A stretch of 64,000 bases of DNA from Robiginitomaculum sp. Lineage in GTDB: Bacteria > Pseudomonadota > Alphaproteobacteria > Caulobacterales > Maricaulaceae. The translations under genes and the position numbers were made by a program. Below the pieces are notes generated by a model, which was not told where the DNA came from, did not search any database, and saw only the letters and a program-made list of their open reading frames with translations. The DNA lies in NCBI GenBank assembly GCA_002733605.1, contig NVWK01000012.1, positions 142,506 through 206,505 of the forward strand. Direction: 5' to 3'. Below, piece by piece: positions 63,784 to 64,000 of the stretch (positions are counted from its first letter, which is position 1; every line of letters begins with the position of its first letter).

Positions 63784-63909
63784 TTAACCTTGACGGGCTT
63801 TAAAACGTGGATCAGTTTTATTGATCACATACATACGACCTTTACGGCGCACAAGCTGGCAATCCCGGTGACGGTTTTTCAAAGATTTCAAGGAACTACG
63901 GACTTTCAT
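63784..63909 (-). CDS. rpmJ: 50S ribosomal protein L36
   Basis: bL36 of 41 residues: [20 protein letters not shown] then [20 protein letters not shown]. It has a single Cys and lacks the CxxC...C/H zinc ligands, so it is the zinc-independent form common in Proteobacteria. Reads from about 90 bases of leader toward the window end; the hairpin at 63701 ends it. Too short for many gene callers. Confidence 0.92.
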   Translation of the reverse strand: MKVRSSLKSLKNRHRDCQLVRRKGRMYVINKTDPRFKARQG

Positions 63910-64000
63910 GGCTCTACCTTATACCTATTTTCGGGGCACTTATTTCAGCACAGCCCTGTGTCTATTTCGAGGCCGGAACCTAAAAGGACATCCCCTATAA

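Overview
The window is a gene-dense piece of an alphaproteobacterial chromosome with roughly balanced GC. The assignment rests on the alphaproteobacterial cell-cycle proteins RcdA (DUF1465), TrcR (DUF1013) and a GapR-type DUF2312 protein, COQ9, a three-part proton-translocating transhydrogenase next to a bacterial aa3 oxidase subunit IV, and an RpoH-type sigma factor. The many lipoproteins, an LbtU-like porin and a TacA-like regulator would fit a Caulobacterales/Maricaulales-like lineage, but that is inference. An exact parS sequence at 32808-32823 suggests the segment may be near the replication origin. No tRNA, rRNA, insertion sequence, prophage or CRISPR array was seen, and no gene-free stretch exceeds 300 bases.

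Layout. 1-2.8 kb: the end of zapE, a GtrA protein, a PlsC-like acyltransferase and an alpha/beta hydrolase in a tight operon. 2.8-10.3 kb: a secreted glycosidase-like protein and succinate dehydrogenase, with sdhC-sdhD-sdhA-ORF separated from sdhB by an acyltransferase on the other strand. 10.5-17.5 kb: a DUF885 metallopeptidase-like protein and four tandem paralogous lipoprotein beta-barrel genes. 17.6-22.6 kb: ArsC, a serine hydrolase, an HhH protein, an epoxide-hydrolase-like enzyme, rpsU and an S41 peptidase lipoprotein. 22.6-27.9 kb: asd, three tandem cysteine-rich secreted paralogs, a subclass B3-like metallo-beta-lactamase and an esterase. 28-31.3 kb: rimM-trmD-rplS and cysS. 31.4-34.9 kb: a large unknown lipoprotein, parS, rluD and rpoH. 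34.9-36.5 kb: an AT-richer SIR2-like gene coupled to a GFA-family gene.

36.5-47.4 kb: thiE, a Sel1-repeat protein, an AhpD-like protein, efp-suhB, a LysR regulator, rpmE, the rcdA-DUF1192 pair, trcR, an SDR enzyme, two DUF465 proteins and a GGDEF protein. 47.5-55.9 kb: purEK, coq9, an ABC-2 exporter, a DksA/TraR zinc finger and pntAA-pntAB-pntB with a cox4-like gene. 56.1-64 kb: a TacA/NtrC-type response regulator, an LbtU-like porin, gapR, a secreted isoaspartyl peptidase and membrane dipeptidase pair, a GIY-YIG protein, a TPR protein and rpmJ.

Functionally the window mixes respiratory and redox energy genes (sdh, pnt, cox4), translation genes (S21, L19, L31, L36, EF-P, TrmD, RimM, RluD, CysS), cell-cycle regulators and a broad set of cell-envelope or secreted lipoproteins and hydrolases. 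The least explained parts are the two tandem paralog arrays (12.5-17.5 kb and 24.4-25.9 kb), the SIR2-like gene, and an SdhC subunit whose usual heme-ligand histidine appears to be asparagine.
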